A stretch of DNA of 64,000 nucleotides from positions 1,860,001-1,924,000 of the forward strand of contig JAIUPT010000033.1 of the NCBI GenBank assembly GCA_022315425.1, read 5' to 3'. Below the pieces are notes generated by a model, which was given only the letters and a program-made list of their open reading frames with translations, searched no databases and was not told the origin of the DNA. This DNA comes from Pseudevernia furfuracea (lineage: Eukaryota > Ascomycota > Lecanoromycetes > Lecanorales > Parmeliaceae). This document shows positions 1 to 11,331 of the stretch, in pieces (within the stretch, counting starts at the first letter, position 1; each line of letters opens with the position of its first letter). The translations under genes and the position numbers were made by a program.

Positions 1-44
1 TGCAATAATAGAAGCAGTGACAGAAGTAGTAACAGAAGCAGACA

Positions 45-185
45 GAATAGCTCCGTACGAAGCTGAGAAGTAGACAAGTTGCAGTGATCAAAGCAGTGAC
101 AGTGATCAAAGCAATAACTAAAACAGTAACAGAAGCATAGATAGAATAACTTCGTACGAAGCTGAGAAGCAGACAATTTGCAGAA
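45..185. repeat. imperfect tandem repeat, 99-bp period
   Basis: A segment containing CGTACGAAGCTGAGAAG followed by AGACAA-TTGCAG occurs at about 54 and again at about 153, giving a 99-bp period. The surrounding sequence is made of short purine-rich words (ACAGAAGCAG-like). No coding frame is convincing here. The same CGTACGAAG word recurs near 278, inside the adjacent LTR-like fragment. Confidence 0.6.
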
Positions 186-268
186 GCACAGACAGAAAGC
201 AGTGAGAAAGACAGGTATCGTACGTACATTTGGTAAGGTGATGATGATAGTGGTGATAATGATGGTAA

Positions 269-498
269 TGTTGCTACCGTACGAAGTCAGTTAGCATCGT
301 ATAATATTATCCTACAGCAGAAGGATTCTACATACATGAGAATAATGTATTGTTGATGAAAGAAGAGAAAAAGGATAAAAGAAAAAACTTTGTACAAAGT
401 TTTTTCTGCTGTGGGAGCTAGTTCAATTGAGCTTAATGATGACATTAGGATCTTTCTGAAGTATTCTACATAGATTAGCATCAGCACATACTTCAACA
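269..498. mobile_element. LTR-like fragment (TGTTG...CAACA)
   Basis: A 230-bp AT-rich block begins TGTTG and ends CAACA, the short inverted termini typical of LTRs of fungal retrotransposons. It contains a 26-bp perfect palindrome at 381-406 and the inverted words CAGCAGAA/TTCTGCTG. I see no matching target-site duplication, no primer-binding site, and no gag/pol reading frame beside it. At best it is a degenerate solo LTR. The call rests on termini and composition only. Confidence 0.3.
381..406. repeat. 26-bp perfect palindrome
   Basis: The half-site GAAAAAACTTTGT is followed immediately by its exact reverse complement. It could form a hairpin. It lies inside the LTR-like block at 269-498. 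Confidence 0.85.
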
Positions 499-818
499 AC
501 CTAACACGCCCCTCGCAGTAACATGTACCTTGCGCCTCTCCGGCAACGGAGGGGGAGGCGGGAACGGAGTCGGGGAGGGTGATTACTTCTCATTAGCCAA
601 GCACCTCTTTCAGAGCAGTCTCAAATGCGTCCGAGGGTCGGTCGCAGCAGCGGCGGAGGAGGAGAGAGGGGAGGAGGCGGCTACACCTCATGTCAGCTAG
701 GAACCTCCTCGATGAACTTATTGATGATAGAGATAAGCCAGGAGTAAATCCACCGATTACCTCCCAGAGACGCGTTGAGTCTAGGCGAGATAGCGTAGTC
801 TTCGGCAGTGCAAGAACG

Positions 819-1373
819 CTATCCCATTGTTTCGGTGAGTGCGCCCCACAAGTTCTGTTTAGTGACTTGAACGGTCTGCACGGGCTCCTTTCGGGTCACA
901 TCGTGCGGAAGAAGCTTTTCGTGGCGGCTAAGACCGGAGAGGCCTATCGGATCCCTGACTCGAATTGACATAGCACGCTTTAAGAGGCCAAGGCCCCTCT
1001 CGAAGTCACAGTCCTTCGTGAACTTGCTCAGGTCGTATGCAAGGTCCCTCGAGAAAGGCTTCTCTCGGTACTCCTCCTGTTGCAGATCATGAAGAGCCTG
1101 CAGACCAAATTTGCCCCAGTTATCGGAGATACCCTTCTCGTATCTAGCTCGATCCTCGAGAAATCTGAAAGACCTCCTAACCCTCGTTTCGACTGCTGCT
1201 TCGTCAGTGCCGAAGGAGATCTCCTCTCTCCACTCATGTGCGAATTCCGCCGAGATCAGCCCTTGTTCCCCTTGCTCTTCCGTGTAGGTCCAGATAACTC
1301 CGAAGATTATGTCAAATTGCTCAGCGCGGTGCCTCTTCGCCACTAAGGCGTCCCATAGGAGAACGAGGGCCCT
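819..1373 (-). CDS. hypothetical protein exon, function not recognised
   Basis: The minus-strand frame is open from 1373 down to a stop at 819, about 184 codons. It has protein-like composition, rich in Arg, Glu, Leu and aromatic residues, with helical-looking segments. No ATG lies near its upstream end. The frame opens just after a possible AG acceptor (around 1373), so this is probably an internal or 3' exon of a spliced gene. I do not recognise the family. It may or may not belong with the exons at 1842-2880 on the same strand. Confidence 0.3.
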   Translation of the reverse strand, partial: RALVLLWDALVAKRHRAEQFDIIFGVIWTYTEEQGEQGLISAEFAHEWREEISFGTDEAAVETRVRRSFRFLEDRARYEKGISDNWGKFGLQALHDLQQEEYREKPFSRDLAYDLSKFTKDCDFERGLGLLKRAMSIRVRDPIGLSGLSRHEKLLPHDVTRKEPVQTVQVTKQNLWGALTETMG

Positions 1374-1841
1374 TCAAAATCCGAATCCCTGTCGCGTCAC
1401 CTCGACTCCATCATCGCCTGAGGGATTCTTTTCCATGGTCCCCTTGCCACTCTTTGTCGGGGTGCCTAAGAGTCAATCAGCCCTGATTAGATCAGTAGAG
1501 ATCTCACTTAGGTGTATTACTGGTCTGATCAGGTTCCAACTTGTAGTTCCACCGGGATTTAGCCTTGCCTAATGGGCAATTATATCAGCAAAAGGCCTGA
1601 AAACATCTGATTAGGTCGAACCTACCCTTGGTCTTTTGACGACGAGGTGGGTGAGATGTGAACAGTCCTGCTTGCCAGCGTACACACACTGAACAGGTCA
1701 GATTAGATCTAAACAAGGGGTGATCAGACCTCTACATTGGTGCATGAACCTCCGCCGTGCTTCGTGTCGCTGATGCACTGCTGAAACGGCCCTACGCCGC
1801 CCTGCGTCGTCCCTAAACAATTCTGGCACATATCTGCAGCC

Positions 1842-2880
1842 TTATGCAAAGTGTCTGGAAAGGCGTCGATGTCTAGAGGCCAGGGCTTCATGTCCAGGGA
1901 ATGCATCAAGTGGAGCAAAGCCCATGATCGCAAAAGGCTGCCAGACGTTCGTAGCGTCTGGTCGAGGATCTTCAAGATTGGCATCATGGCCAGGATTGTT
2001 ACCAAATTTATGGTTCATCACGATCTCCGGCCATAAGGTTTCATGGGCGGCCTCCTTCTTGATATCGACCACCTTGACAGCTCTCAAATCCCCACTGATA
2101 AAGATGCCATCGTGAGCTTCGCTTGACCAATGCCTTTTAAATCTGATGCCATTCTCGACCAGGTGAGAATCTCCCCTTGTGTAAGTACATCAGGCTGGAC
2201 TTGGGTTCAAAGACAAGGGCTAGAATTGACACCCTGATTAGCAGCATAGTTCGTGGGGAGCGAAGAGAATCGTCTGTGAAGCCTGACCTGTTTCTTATCT
2301 CCTGCTTCGCCTGCCTTTTCCACTGCATCACTGAGCCTGCTACCGAGATCAGGATCAGTACCAGCGTGTTAAAGAAGTTTCTGTGCTTACCGATTGGTTT
2401 TCTGTAAAGAAGCAGTTCAATTGGAGGACAACTATTTGAGGAGTTCAAGGGTTCTGTTGAAAGTAATTTAACAGACTCGTGAGAAGTTGAGTAACTATCC
2501 CTTTCGCTATTAAGAGCTTAATAGACTGGAATCCCGGGCGAAACATGGGATACTCATGCTTACGAGGGATCCCGAAGTCAAAATTTTCTGCCCAGCTGCT
2601 AACGGGTCTTCCACTCCAGTAGTAGTGTAGACCAAGAGCGAATATCACGAGTCCAGAGGACTGTTCGTAGATCGAGCTTTTCGAGACCTGTGATTTGACG
2701 TTCTGCGATCAAAAAATTCTTAGAAGCTAGCACTGAGAATCGCGTTGAGAGCGATACCTTTCCAGTCAGTGTCCGAAGCGGAATAGGTAAGTTGAGGACT
2801 TACCATCGATATTGTTGCGGTCCATATCATCATCCGAGTCCTTTCTAAACCTGACTTGAATATCGTCTAATTCAACAGTC
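1842..2880 (-). CDS. intron-rich hypothetical gene (partial model)
   Basis: Minus-strand open segments join through plausible introns: a donor near 2803 to an acceptor at 2688; a phase-1 intron at 2454-2563 with donor GTAAGC and acceptor CAACAG (or a donor further upstream); a possible 54-nt intron near 2345-2400; and a 46-nt intron at 2143-2188. The middle exons give an acidic and basic soluble protein containing the word AVKVVDIKKEAAHETLW. The 5' end and the last exon are unresolved. The hydrophobic stretch seen when the 54-nt intron is read through is probably intronic. I do not recognise the family, and a decaying gene is an alternative. Confidence 0.3.
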
Positions 2881-5215
2881 TTTAAGTCATTATGGTAACT
2901 CAACTGTATCACGCACCTGTAGAACTGCCAGTAGTAGCTGCCCTCGCATCTACCTGTTCACTCTTGACCAAGACATCTGCGTGAGACCGGGAAGGCTCAT
3001 GCGAGAATAAAATATAGTCAATGCGTTTAAAGGACTTTGGCGAGTGACCGATAGATTTGAGCAGAAGACAGAAAGCTTTGCTTTCGCTAGGGGTTCTCCG
3101 GAACGGCTGCGAGAAACGCTTCCCGCTTGGTAAAGAAAGATTAGTAAATTTTAGCGATTATCAAGTAAATAGTGAAGCGGAAGAACCAGCAAATCCTCAA
3201 AAGAGAGATATGTTCAAGGAAGTGAAAGAAGTTGAGCCTCGCCTTGCCTTGCTGAAAGGCCTGATCAGGGCCGCAAGAAAGATTCTTTGGCTTCTCTGGT
3301 TTTTTGAGGATGGAAGATGCCGCGGTTCGCCTTGATACACCAACACACCGCAGAACTGGGGGATGCGGAAAAGCGCGAGATAGTGAGGAAGGGGGAGGAG
3401 GAGTCATGGACAAATGCTTCAAGGAAGACGTGGAACTCGAGGATGATATGGAAGAGGTACGATGGAGGTGAGTGGCGGGAAATGCTGGTAGGAGAGGAAG
3501 GCGAGTAGGAATCGCACCTTCTTTGTACTTTTTCTGATGGCGGCTCGAGTGGTGCATCGTACAAGGGCGAATCAGGCGATGCTTGATAGCTTGTGCAGTG
3601 TTCTAGCAAGGGAAGATACTTGATAGGCTCAGACCAATGAAAGACATGGAAGGCTTGTGAGGACCAAGTCAACTGTGGTGTCAGACAGGTGGATGCTAAA
3701 TCGGAACCAGAACTTTATGTCTCTTACTTCGACCTCGCTGCCTTTGGCCTCCTCGATCAATTCCCGGTAACATCTTGCGTATGGATCTGAAGGCGCAGAT
3801 TTTTCACACTGTGAAGTCAAATTGAAAGATTGGGAATGTTTATATATGTAGTAAACCAAGTTCGGAGGAACATGTCAGCTAGCTCCGGACTTCACCTCGC
3901 TGAGTATGGGAATAGCTGACACGTAAAACATAAGCTGTATATTAGGGGACAAAGACATTGACTGTGTACTTCTCTGAAGCTGGCTACCTGTTACTTGTGC
4001 ATCCTTCGTGGCACAGCTTATGACCGTGTGCAACTAGTATATGTGTGTAGGAAAGAAGAATAGAAATTCTCGAGGGAAATGGAAAGGGATTAAATAGGCG
4101 TGGAAGCCTCTGATTCACCGCGAGTGTTGTGAATGGAGAAGCGTTCACTAGGGTTCCAGAAAAGACGAGCGTGAATGCTTGCGAGTGAAGATTTTGGCAC
4201 GATGACGGTTCTGACGTGCCTGCTCGAAGTTCACGGAGTTGTATAACTGTAGAGAGGATAAAGAATTCGAAAAGAAAGGGGTGTCCAGGCCGATTGTGCG
4301 CGAAGTAGAGTACATAAAGTACCAAGTAGGCGAAACGATAAAGGCTTTGATTGAGAATGACCCTAGCTGATGACGACTTACAACCGCGTTTCTGAAAATT
4401 ACCTCTGCTGTCAATTTCGAAACTAGTGACGTTACTAATTCGCTGATGCAAGACGAGACGATACAAAGCTTCATCACATAATTGCTTCACCCTTCAGCTC
4501 AAGGCTCAAGCATCGATAGACTCATACAATTCGCAGCCATTGCCGCTTGTCTGTATGTTGTATGAATGGGAGCCCCTGAATCGCAAGGTTCGGGTAGATG
4601 AACCGTGAGTCACTTGGATCCACTATTTCTGGAATCATGCCTGGAGGGGTTTGGGTGAAATCTAGGCTATGTAAGCCTCCATGAACGGCAACAGTTCGGA
4701 ATTACGGGACAACAAAGTGAAGCAGGAGGCACAAAGCCTGACTTGGCGAGGGAAACGAAGGACTCAAATACGTTGAATGAGATAGTGCCATTGACGTTGA
4801 GCAACAGTTGGAGCCGTCGGATGGGTGGGTGTAGCAATTGCTATAAGGTGACATTCACAGGTTTGATGAAACTGACCGCTGGAACAGAATCGGAAAAGAA
4901 GTCGGCATGATGGAACTGGGCATCGAGAATGAACTCGGTCAATGGAGCAAGGAAAAGTGTAGGATCCTCCTACCAATTTAAATGAAGAGTTCGCGCCGTA
5001 GGCCCTGCTGTTGACAAATATTTAGCCCGCACACAAAATAAAGGTGTGGGCAAACCAAAACCGTCCAGCGTAGAAAAAGATTGTTCAATCTGATAATGTC
5101 ACACACGTTGTGTAGTCTCTGAACTAGAACCGGCCGTGTGAAGCCTAGTCAGCATGGGCACACAATCGCCATTGGCTAAGTATGCAAGCCTTATAATTCT
5201 TCACCAAAGCCCTTA
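2881..5215. other. intergenic region with no supported gene
   Basis: Only short overlapping open frames are present. Most lack an ATG, show no recognisable motif and have no codon bias. Composition is moderately AT-rich with no obvious repeats. It presumably includes the 3' flank of the Tudor gene at 5216. Confidence 0.5.
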
Positions 5216-6164
5216 TCACCCTTCTTCATCCCCTGCCTGCTGATAGATGTGTCGACTTCGACCCGGATCCTTCCTCATCTGCTGACCTGACCCAGTGAAG
5301 CCAACTCTCGCATTGACACCTTCCGGCGTCCTGAACATACTCTCCTTCTTCGCCACCTTTGCGGTTTTTCCCTTCGTGGTAAAGTCCTGCCATTTGTTCT
5401 TGCCTGCTTCGAGCTCCTTATTCGCTTTGACCTTGCGTGGGACCTTCGCTGGTCGTACCGGTCCGTCGCTGACTTTACTTGGTTCTTTCTTTGCCTGACT
5501 GGCGAGTGTGGGGTCAATGCTAGCTGCTGCCGATATCACATTGCTGCTGGTGGGTATTGATGGTGTGTTGAGTGTTCCTGGAAGGCCATCAGCCTTTCGC
5601 TTCTTTGAGTCGCTTGAGATGGGTTTGATGTCGTGAGCGGACAGCGTCTCAGTTGTGGAGTAATTTTTGAAGGTGACAATGTAGACTGGCTTGCTCGATG
5701 AGCCGGTGATCGATGTGATCCTGGCAGGGTAAAACGCCTTGTCTCCCGACTTCCACTTCGCCAGAATATTGTCATTCACGGAGAAAGTAGTTGGTGCTTG
5801 AGGTTCTTCAACGGGACTCTGAGGCGCAGCTGGCTTGCGGTAGCCCGCTTGGAAGGCCGGATGGTTCTCCTTAGACCATTTTTCCTTTACTGGTGGTGAT
5901 GACGGCTTCTTGGCCGGTGCTGGTGCTGAAGCTGGCTTTAGCTCTGCGATCGCGCTTTCGGTGAGGGAAATGACTTCTTCAAGCTCTGTCTTGAGTCCTT
6001 GCAGATCTGCATTGTCTGGGTCGGCTTGTAATCCTGATTGAACGGTCTCGAGCTGTTCAGATATCAACAGTCAGCAAATGATGATGCGTGGGGAGAATAC
6101 GCATGCTGACTTGTAGTTTGTACTCTTTGATCTCGGCTTCTAGGGAGGCCACTTCATTGCTCAT
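5216..6164 (-). CDS. SPF30/SMNDC1-like Tudor-domain splicing factor
   Basis: Two exons, 6111-6164 and 5216-6052, flank a 58-nt GT-AG intron (6053-6110) with a GCTGAC branch site. They encode 296 aa. Exon 1 supplies the N-terminal coiled-coil start (MSNEVASLEAEIKEYK). A Tudor fold lies at about residues 107-163, with the ILAKWKSGDKAFYPARI and VTFKNYSTTE segments that in SMN/SPF30 bind symmetrically dimethylated arginine on Sm-type proteins. The C-terminal tail (SMFRTPEGVNARVGF...) is the conserved SPF30 tail. By family, the protein acts in spliceosome assembly (U4/U6.U5 tri-snRNP recruitment) in the nucleus. The region between is Pro/Lys-rich and probably disordered. The family call is firm and function is inferred from homology. 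Confidence 0.9.
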
Positions 6165-7125
6165 AATGCCCTTCACCTATGATTCAAGCAAACTGCGAAG
6201 GTGGATGGCTCGTGAGATAGTTCAGGGTATGGGATAATAGTACAGCCACAAAGGTTCGTACTCAAGGGCCACAGTCATGCGCAAGTAATGATAACAGAGA
6301 ATATTGTATACCTTAGTGATACTTAGTCTTTGTGAACTGATTGGCCGGTTTAGGCGCTTTTGGCAAGGCTTGGCGCGGTAGAACCTTTCCCCGAGAACTT
6401 GGCAATTGCTGAGAAATCAAAGTGCATAAAGCTGGGGCTATCAGCTGGAGGAGTGTACAAGTGTACAAGAATTGATTGGATCAATTCATCCTTCGCTCAA
6501 GGCCCTAGACTGATTCAGACGGCTAAAGAAGAGTCCAGAAGTTCAGGACGAGTCAGAGCAATAACTTAGAAGGGCGACCACCGAGCTTACATTATCATCT
6601 TCTGTCGTCACGGTGCTCAACGTCTACTTTATCGTCCATACGATTAAGTTTGATTGGCTCCAACTGGGCAAGAATATCAGGGCATTTATTATTCCGCGTC
6701 GTGTCTGCCTGTCCACCTGCCCCTAGCCACACGGTCACACCTCCTCGACGCCTTCCAGGTACGAGGGGCTCAATTGGTCCTATATTCAAGGTTGATCAGT
6801 CCGCAGACCCTTATCTTACACACACCACCGCCTTTTTATTTCTTCCTCTGTCATAACTGTGTCTACTCGTACCTTGCTGCTCAATTATTTTCCACCATCT
6901 TCCATACCTTATTGTCTCTTGGAATTGAGAAAACTCCTCATTGTCTCCTTGCCAATTATCGCACCAGACCCTTCGGATCAGTAATCATTGTGGTGGGGTC
7001 CTCAGTCTTGCCTCGGACGCTGTTTCTGCAAGCTATCAACTCTCCCAACATCCATCAGTCGCTATACCCACAGCACGGGGCTCATCATTCTGTACCGTTC
7101 GCTGAAATCGACATCTTGAACTGCC
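6165..7125. promoter_or_regulatory. shared upstream region between the Tudor gene and yap1
   Basis: This divergent intergenic region is about 960 bp. The 350 bp before the bZIP ATG are pyrimidine-rich (repeated CTTCC and CTTTT words), as in many fungal leaders. The open frames here are unsupported. No specific operator can be assigned from the sequence. Confidence 0.4.
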
Positions 7126-9162
7126 ATGAATGGTACCGCATACGGTCCAGATCTCACATTGACGCCTGACCAGGAGGGTCTACTTCGCACGGCGTTGTCC
7201 TCCAACAAACCGAACAAAAGCTCACCTCAGATCTCGCGCAACGGTACCTCAAGTGCCACGCGTTCAAACAGCGATCCAAAACAGCTACAAAATACCAACG
7301 ACTACATGGCGAACGGATCCAACATGTTCACCTCCCCAATGCAAGAGACGCCAGGCTCAGGCCAGCTCAGCAGCTTCGACGAAAGCCCCTTCCTAGACTA
7401 TGAACTTGATGATGGAAACTTCGACTGGGATAATAGTGGTGACGTGCTTTTCGGTGACCTGCCTGGCACAGAATCAAATGGCGATGGCGAGCACCACGAT
7501 AAGAGAAAGGCTTCTGTGGATGATGACGACGAAGAGGAGGGGACGAGCAAGAGACGCGAGGGAGATGACAAGACTGCGAAGAAACCAGGGCGCAAGCCAA
7601 TGACTGGAGAGCCGACGACGGTATGGTCATTCAAGCTATGTGGGCTAATTCCGGTACTGACGTTCTGCCTCCTAGAAACGCAAGGCGCAAAACAGAGCTG
7701 CCCAACGAGCTTTCCGTGAGCGCAAAGAACGTCACCTGAAGGACTTGGAGACCAAAGTCGACGAACTTGAGAAAGCTTCCGAGGCTACAAATCATGAGAA
7801 CGGACGCCTCCGCGCACAAGTAGAAAAGATGAGCGTCGAGCTGAAGGAATACCGCAAGAGGATGTCCTTGAATACTACAGCTGCTGGCTACTCTCCTCCG
7901 CCATCCGCTACCCAGTCTAACAGCTATGGGAATGGCAATGACTTCCAATTCAACTTTCCCAAGTTTGGAGACCTTCCAGCTTCCTTCATGGCTAATGGTT
8001 CGATCGCTAAAACTACCTCCCCCACGCAGATGGGCCAACGTTCAGGTTCTGCTTCAAGCACAACCCCTCCAGGTATTCCCAGGAAGCAGTCGTCGGGCAC
8101 GAGCAACGCAAAGTCACCACCAAGCTTTAACGGGATGTTCTCCCCTTCTTTAGGGCAGTCCAGACCAAACCAAGTCTCCAATAATGGCTTTAATGACAAC
8201 AGTTACGATGATCTTAATGGATTGTTTACTCCGTCGGTATTAGAGAACGCCAGGCGTAACAACTCAGCGGATTCTCTGTCTTACGTAACGAGCAAACCTG
8301 CTTCTATGACTAACACGGCCGAGCAAGGCAGTGTCAGTAGTGTGAATGGATACGGTCAAACCCCCACCCTCCCACGAAATTCCTCTACATCTATTATTGG
8401 GTCTCCTACATCGTCAATTTCACATGGTGCTCTCGACTCATCATGCGGTACTACGCCAGAGTCGTCAGCCGACTCCCCTAGTAACCGTAAGTCAAGTGAA
8501 GGAGGACTTGATACCATTAACGAGGAAGGCAAGGCTCAAAATAAAGGTAAAGGATCGTTGGAGCGCTCTCGTGAACCGTGTTTGACTCTTCTGCAGCTTC
8601 TTCACATACAGCCAAATCTCCAGCCTCCGAAATCAATGGTATCGACTGGATGGCGCAACAGAATGGCGGAGCATTCGATCCAGTCCTCTTTGGCGACTAC
8701 AGAGATCCCCAGGACAATATTTTGAACAACAATGCTTTCGGCGACTTTTTCAATGACGCGTTTCCATTGCAGGATTTCGGCACTCCTTACTACACTGGCG
8801 AGGCGCTACCTAAGAAGGATTTGATGCAGGAAATTGAAGTCCAGAAAAACGCTAGCCCTAGCGAATTCGGACCCAATGATGACAAGAAGCAATTCTTGGC
8901 TTGCGACAAGCTTTGGTTCGTGCACTGCGTCCCTGCTATGGCAGTAATCAGCCTGCTAACTTATCCGCGCTTCAGGGACCGTGTCCAATCCTCTGAGAAA
9001 GTGCAGAACGGGGAGGCCGACATGGATGATCTATGCTCCCAGCTCAAGTCTAAAGCCAAGTGCTCGGGACAGGGCGCAATGATTGACCAAAAGGACGTCG
9101 ATCGTATCTTGGGTCCTGCGCGCAAGGAGCAGCAGTCGGATTTTCTCAAGATGTTCTCATGA
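7126..9162 (+). CDS. yap1: Yap1-like bZIP oxidative-stress transcription factor
   Basis: Four exons, 7126-7620, 7676-8546, 8597-8915 and 8976-9162, give 623 aa. The introns are 55, 50 and 60 nt; the last has a clean GCTAAC branch site. The basic region NRAAQRAFRERK with a leucine zipper lies at about residues 166-217 and is diagnostic of fungal AP-1/Yap. The KSPASEINGIDWMAQQNGG block and the C-terminal cysteine-rich domain are present, with Cys558, Cys582 and Cys591. In the family these mask the nuclear export signal when oxidised, so the factor accumulates in the nucleus and induces antioxidant and efflux genes. The N-terminal cysteine-rich domain (FCxxL..ACG type), expected just before the second intron, is not visible. 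The 50-nt intron there has only a weak branch site, so a local deletion or error is possible. Confidence 0.92.
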
Positions 9163-10269
9163 CGTAATAATAGCAGGCATCTTCCATTGACGACAAGGAT
9201 GAAGAACGTTTCTGGCGTCTTGGTACCATATCGGCCTCGAAATGAGATCCAAAAAGGCTCTCTTTGTACTTATCCTTCTATGCTGCATGGTGTTTCTTTC
9301 CCGTATTTAGTCAATCATGATGCAAGCTTCATGGCTTCAGAGCAACGTAGGTAGATACAGTCCGATAGCTAGCACAACAGCAACCAACTTTTTGATTCAA
9401 TAATCAGCCATTGTCAGTTGCCCCTTATTGCAAGCCCTCGGAACCAGGATTGCGTACCATGGTCCAAGTACACCCCCCGATCCGTTGACCAAAAATCAGC
9501 GCCTTCCAATCTTCCTTTTACCGGCACCACTGGCTGGTAGTGAATGCGATCTGATACTGGTGTTGAATAAAGAGGGTCTTCGCTCCATATTGAACGACGC
9601 AATGAATGCTTCTTTCTTTCCCAAATCGCTCTTTATATGATCTGTGATTTTCATCGGCGCGCATCCTGACCAAGAAGAAGGCAAAAGCCGCAACTAACTA
9701 CCTTACCTCCTTGGAAGTTAACAAGGTCTAGCCATCGTAATAGCCAATACAGTAACAGAAACAACCTAAACCAAGTAGGGGGGGTTTTTTTGGGGGCTTT
9801 GCCTTCTGTCAGGGGCTCGAGTTCCTTCTTGGCTAGTAGTATGGGTTTTTTTTTGTTGTTTTTTTGAAACAAAAGGGGGGGGGGGCGTCTTATTATGACA
9901 GACGGGACGATCTTTCGGCCGAGTACCTTACATAGGTCGCGATTTGATTTGCCTAGTCACCGTAAAACTTATATGGACTATTCTTCTCGACTTGGATTTC
10001 ACTTGGAGGAACGTTCTGGGGACCGAGTAGGTTTTGTAGTAGATCCCGATGGACGATCCCTGACCGAGTAGGTAGGTTGCGATTTGGCCTCGGACAGGGA
10101 AACACGTACGGCTGGCTGAGGTGGTTGGAGTAGCTGGTTGGAGGCACACAGAAGCGACCGGTCACACTTGATCCTGGTTACGGGGTTCCAAAGCACACGC
10201 ATGCATACGTCGGACAAAGAAAGGTATGGAGGCTAGCAGGATCTTGTAATCTAATGATGTCTACCTGAT
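9163..10269. other. intergenic region, homopolymer runs
   Basis: No supported gene. It includes G runs and T runs around 9778-9890, among them an 11-13 nt G tract near 9876, and two copies of the word ACCGAGTAGGT about 40 bp apart (near 10021 and 10061). It lies between convergent 3' ends (yap1 plus, met22 minus), so it should hold both terminators. Confidence 0.5.
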
Positions 10270-11331
10270 CTATTCCTTCGACCCCAACACGCTCCTCACA
10301 GCCTCCAGCACCTGCCCATGCACCGCCCTCGGCGCAGCCACTATACCCTTGTTCTCCCTCAACGTCCTCCCCTTGGAAAAATCCAACCGTTTCCCCTCCG
10401 CGTCCGTTACTGTCCCCCCCGCCTCCCTCACAATCACATCCCCGGCAGCATGGTCCCAGATCTTCTCCTGATAATCCTTCCGCACCGGCAACCGTAGGTA
10501 CAAATCCCCCGCCCCCCGTGCGATCGAGCCGTACTTCGCTTGCGAATCCATACGCACGCTCTCTTTCGTGATGCCCAGTTTCTGCGCGATCGCGGCTTGA
10601 TCGCCGTGCGAGGAGTGGCTCGCTTCGACGCTTTCGCAGAATGTGGCATCGGTTATGTCCGGGACGGATTTCATATGGATCGGTTGGCTCGGCTGTAACG
10701 CGCCAGCGCCGAGGGGTCTACTCGTGGCTACGCCGGAGTTCGCGATAGCGGCGAAGAGGACGCCACGGCCGGAACCGCTGCGGTCTCCTATTTCTGCGGA
10801 TAGGGGGGCGGAGTTGGAGATGGGGAGGTTCGGGCAGCCGAGGACGCCGACTTTGACGGATCCGTTCTCGATCAGGGCGAGGCAGACGGCGTATTGGCCG
10901 CCTCGGAGAAAGCCTAGGGTGCCGTCGATGGGATCTAATGCCCATACCCTGCCGTGCGCGCCGCCGGCGCTGTTGCCGGCGTCGATGGCGAGAAGCATCT
11001 GCTCTTCGCTTTCGACTGGACCGCCGAGTTCGCTTTCCGAATTTTGATCTTCTAAGCTGGCGCTCTTTACTAGGTCCCAGACCAGGCTTGAGAGGTTCTT
11101 GTTCTCTCGTAGGGAGCTGGCTTCTTCTTCGCCGACGATTTCATCTTTCGGGAAGTTGCTCTTGATGGCATGGATGATCAATGCTTGGGCGCCGAAGTCG
11201 CCGATTGTGACTGGGGATTTGTCATCCTTTGAGAGGGTGCCTTTGGCCTTTTCATGGAAAACTCGCTGGGTGAGGAGGGTAGCGCGTTGCACGGTAAGCT
11301 GGGCAATGTGCAGTTCTTTTTCATACGACAT
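10270..11331 (-). CDS. met22: 3'(2'),5'-bisphosphate nucleotidase (Met22/Hal2)
   Basis: A single exon encodes 353 aa, counting from the conserved start MSYEKELHIAQL. Inositol-monophosphatase-fold metal sites are all present: DDKSPVT at 36-42, GEEEA at 67-71, DPIDGT at 133-138 and WDHAAGD at 292-298. By family it hydrolyses 3'-phosphoadenosine 5'-phosphate to AMP, removing the inhibitory by-product of sulfate assimilation, and it is inhibited by Li+ and Na+. The length matches yeast Hal2 (about 357 aa). The frame stays open upstream, with in-frame ATGs at 11499 and 11610. The longer form would add a strongly hydrophobic N-terminus, so the start is not certain. Confidence 0.95.
   Translation of the reverse strand: MSYEKELHIAQLTVQRATLLTQRVFHEKAKGTLSKDDKSPVTIGDFGAQALIIHAIKSNFPKDEIVGEEEASSLRENKNLSSLVWDLVKSASLEDQNSESELGGPVESEEQMLLAIDAGNSAGGAHGRVWALDPIDGTLGFLRGGQYAVCLALIENGSVKVGVLGCPNLPISNSAPLSAEIGDRSGSGRGVLFAAIANSGVATSRPLGAGALQPSQPIHMKSVPDITDATFCESVEASHSSHGDQAAIAQKLGITKESVRMDSQAKYGSIARGAGDLYLRLPVRKDYQEKIWDHAAGDVIVREAGGTVTDAEGKRLDFSKGRTLRENKGIVAAPRAVHGQVLEAVRSVLGSKE

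Noticed and set aside
1522..1730. Inverted words GGTCTGATCA/TGATCAGACC suggesting a second MITE
   Set aside because: The match is only 10 bp, contains a palindromic core and has no flanking duplication.
2340..2400. Apparent transmembrane helix in a minus-strand frame
   Set aside because: The hydrophobic stretch coincides with a 54-nt segment bounded by GTAAGC and GCAG in matching phase, so it is better read as an intron.
3984..4490. 168-codon minus-strand frame
   Set aside because: It begins at GTG rather than ATG, shows no motif or domain, and has AT-rich random-looking composition.
10643..11165. Long plus-strand frames opposite met22
   Set aside because: They are antisense shadows of a strongly conserved coding exon, with Arg-rich composition typical of reverse frames.
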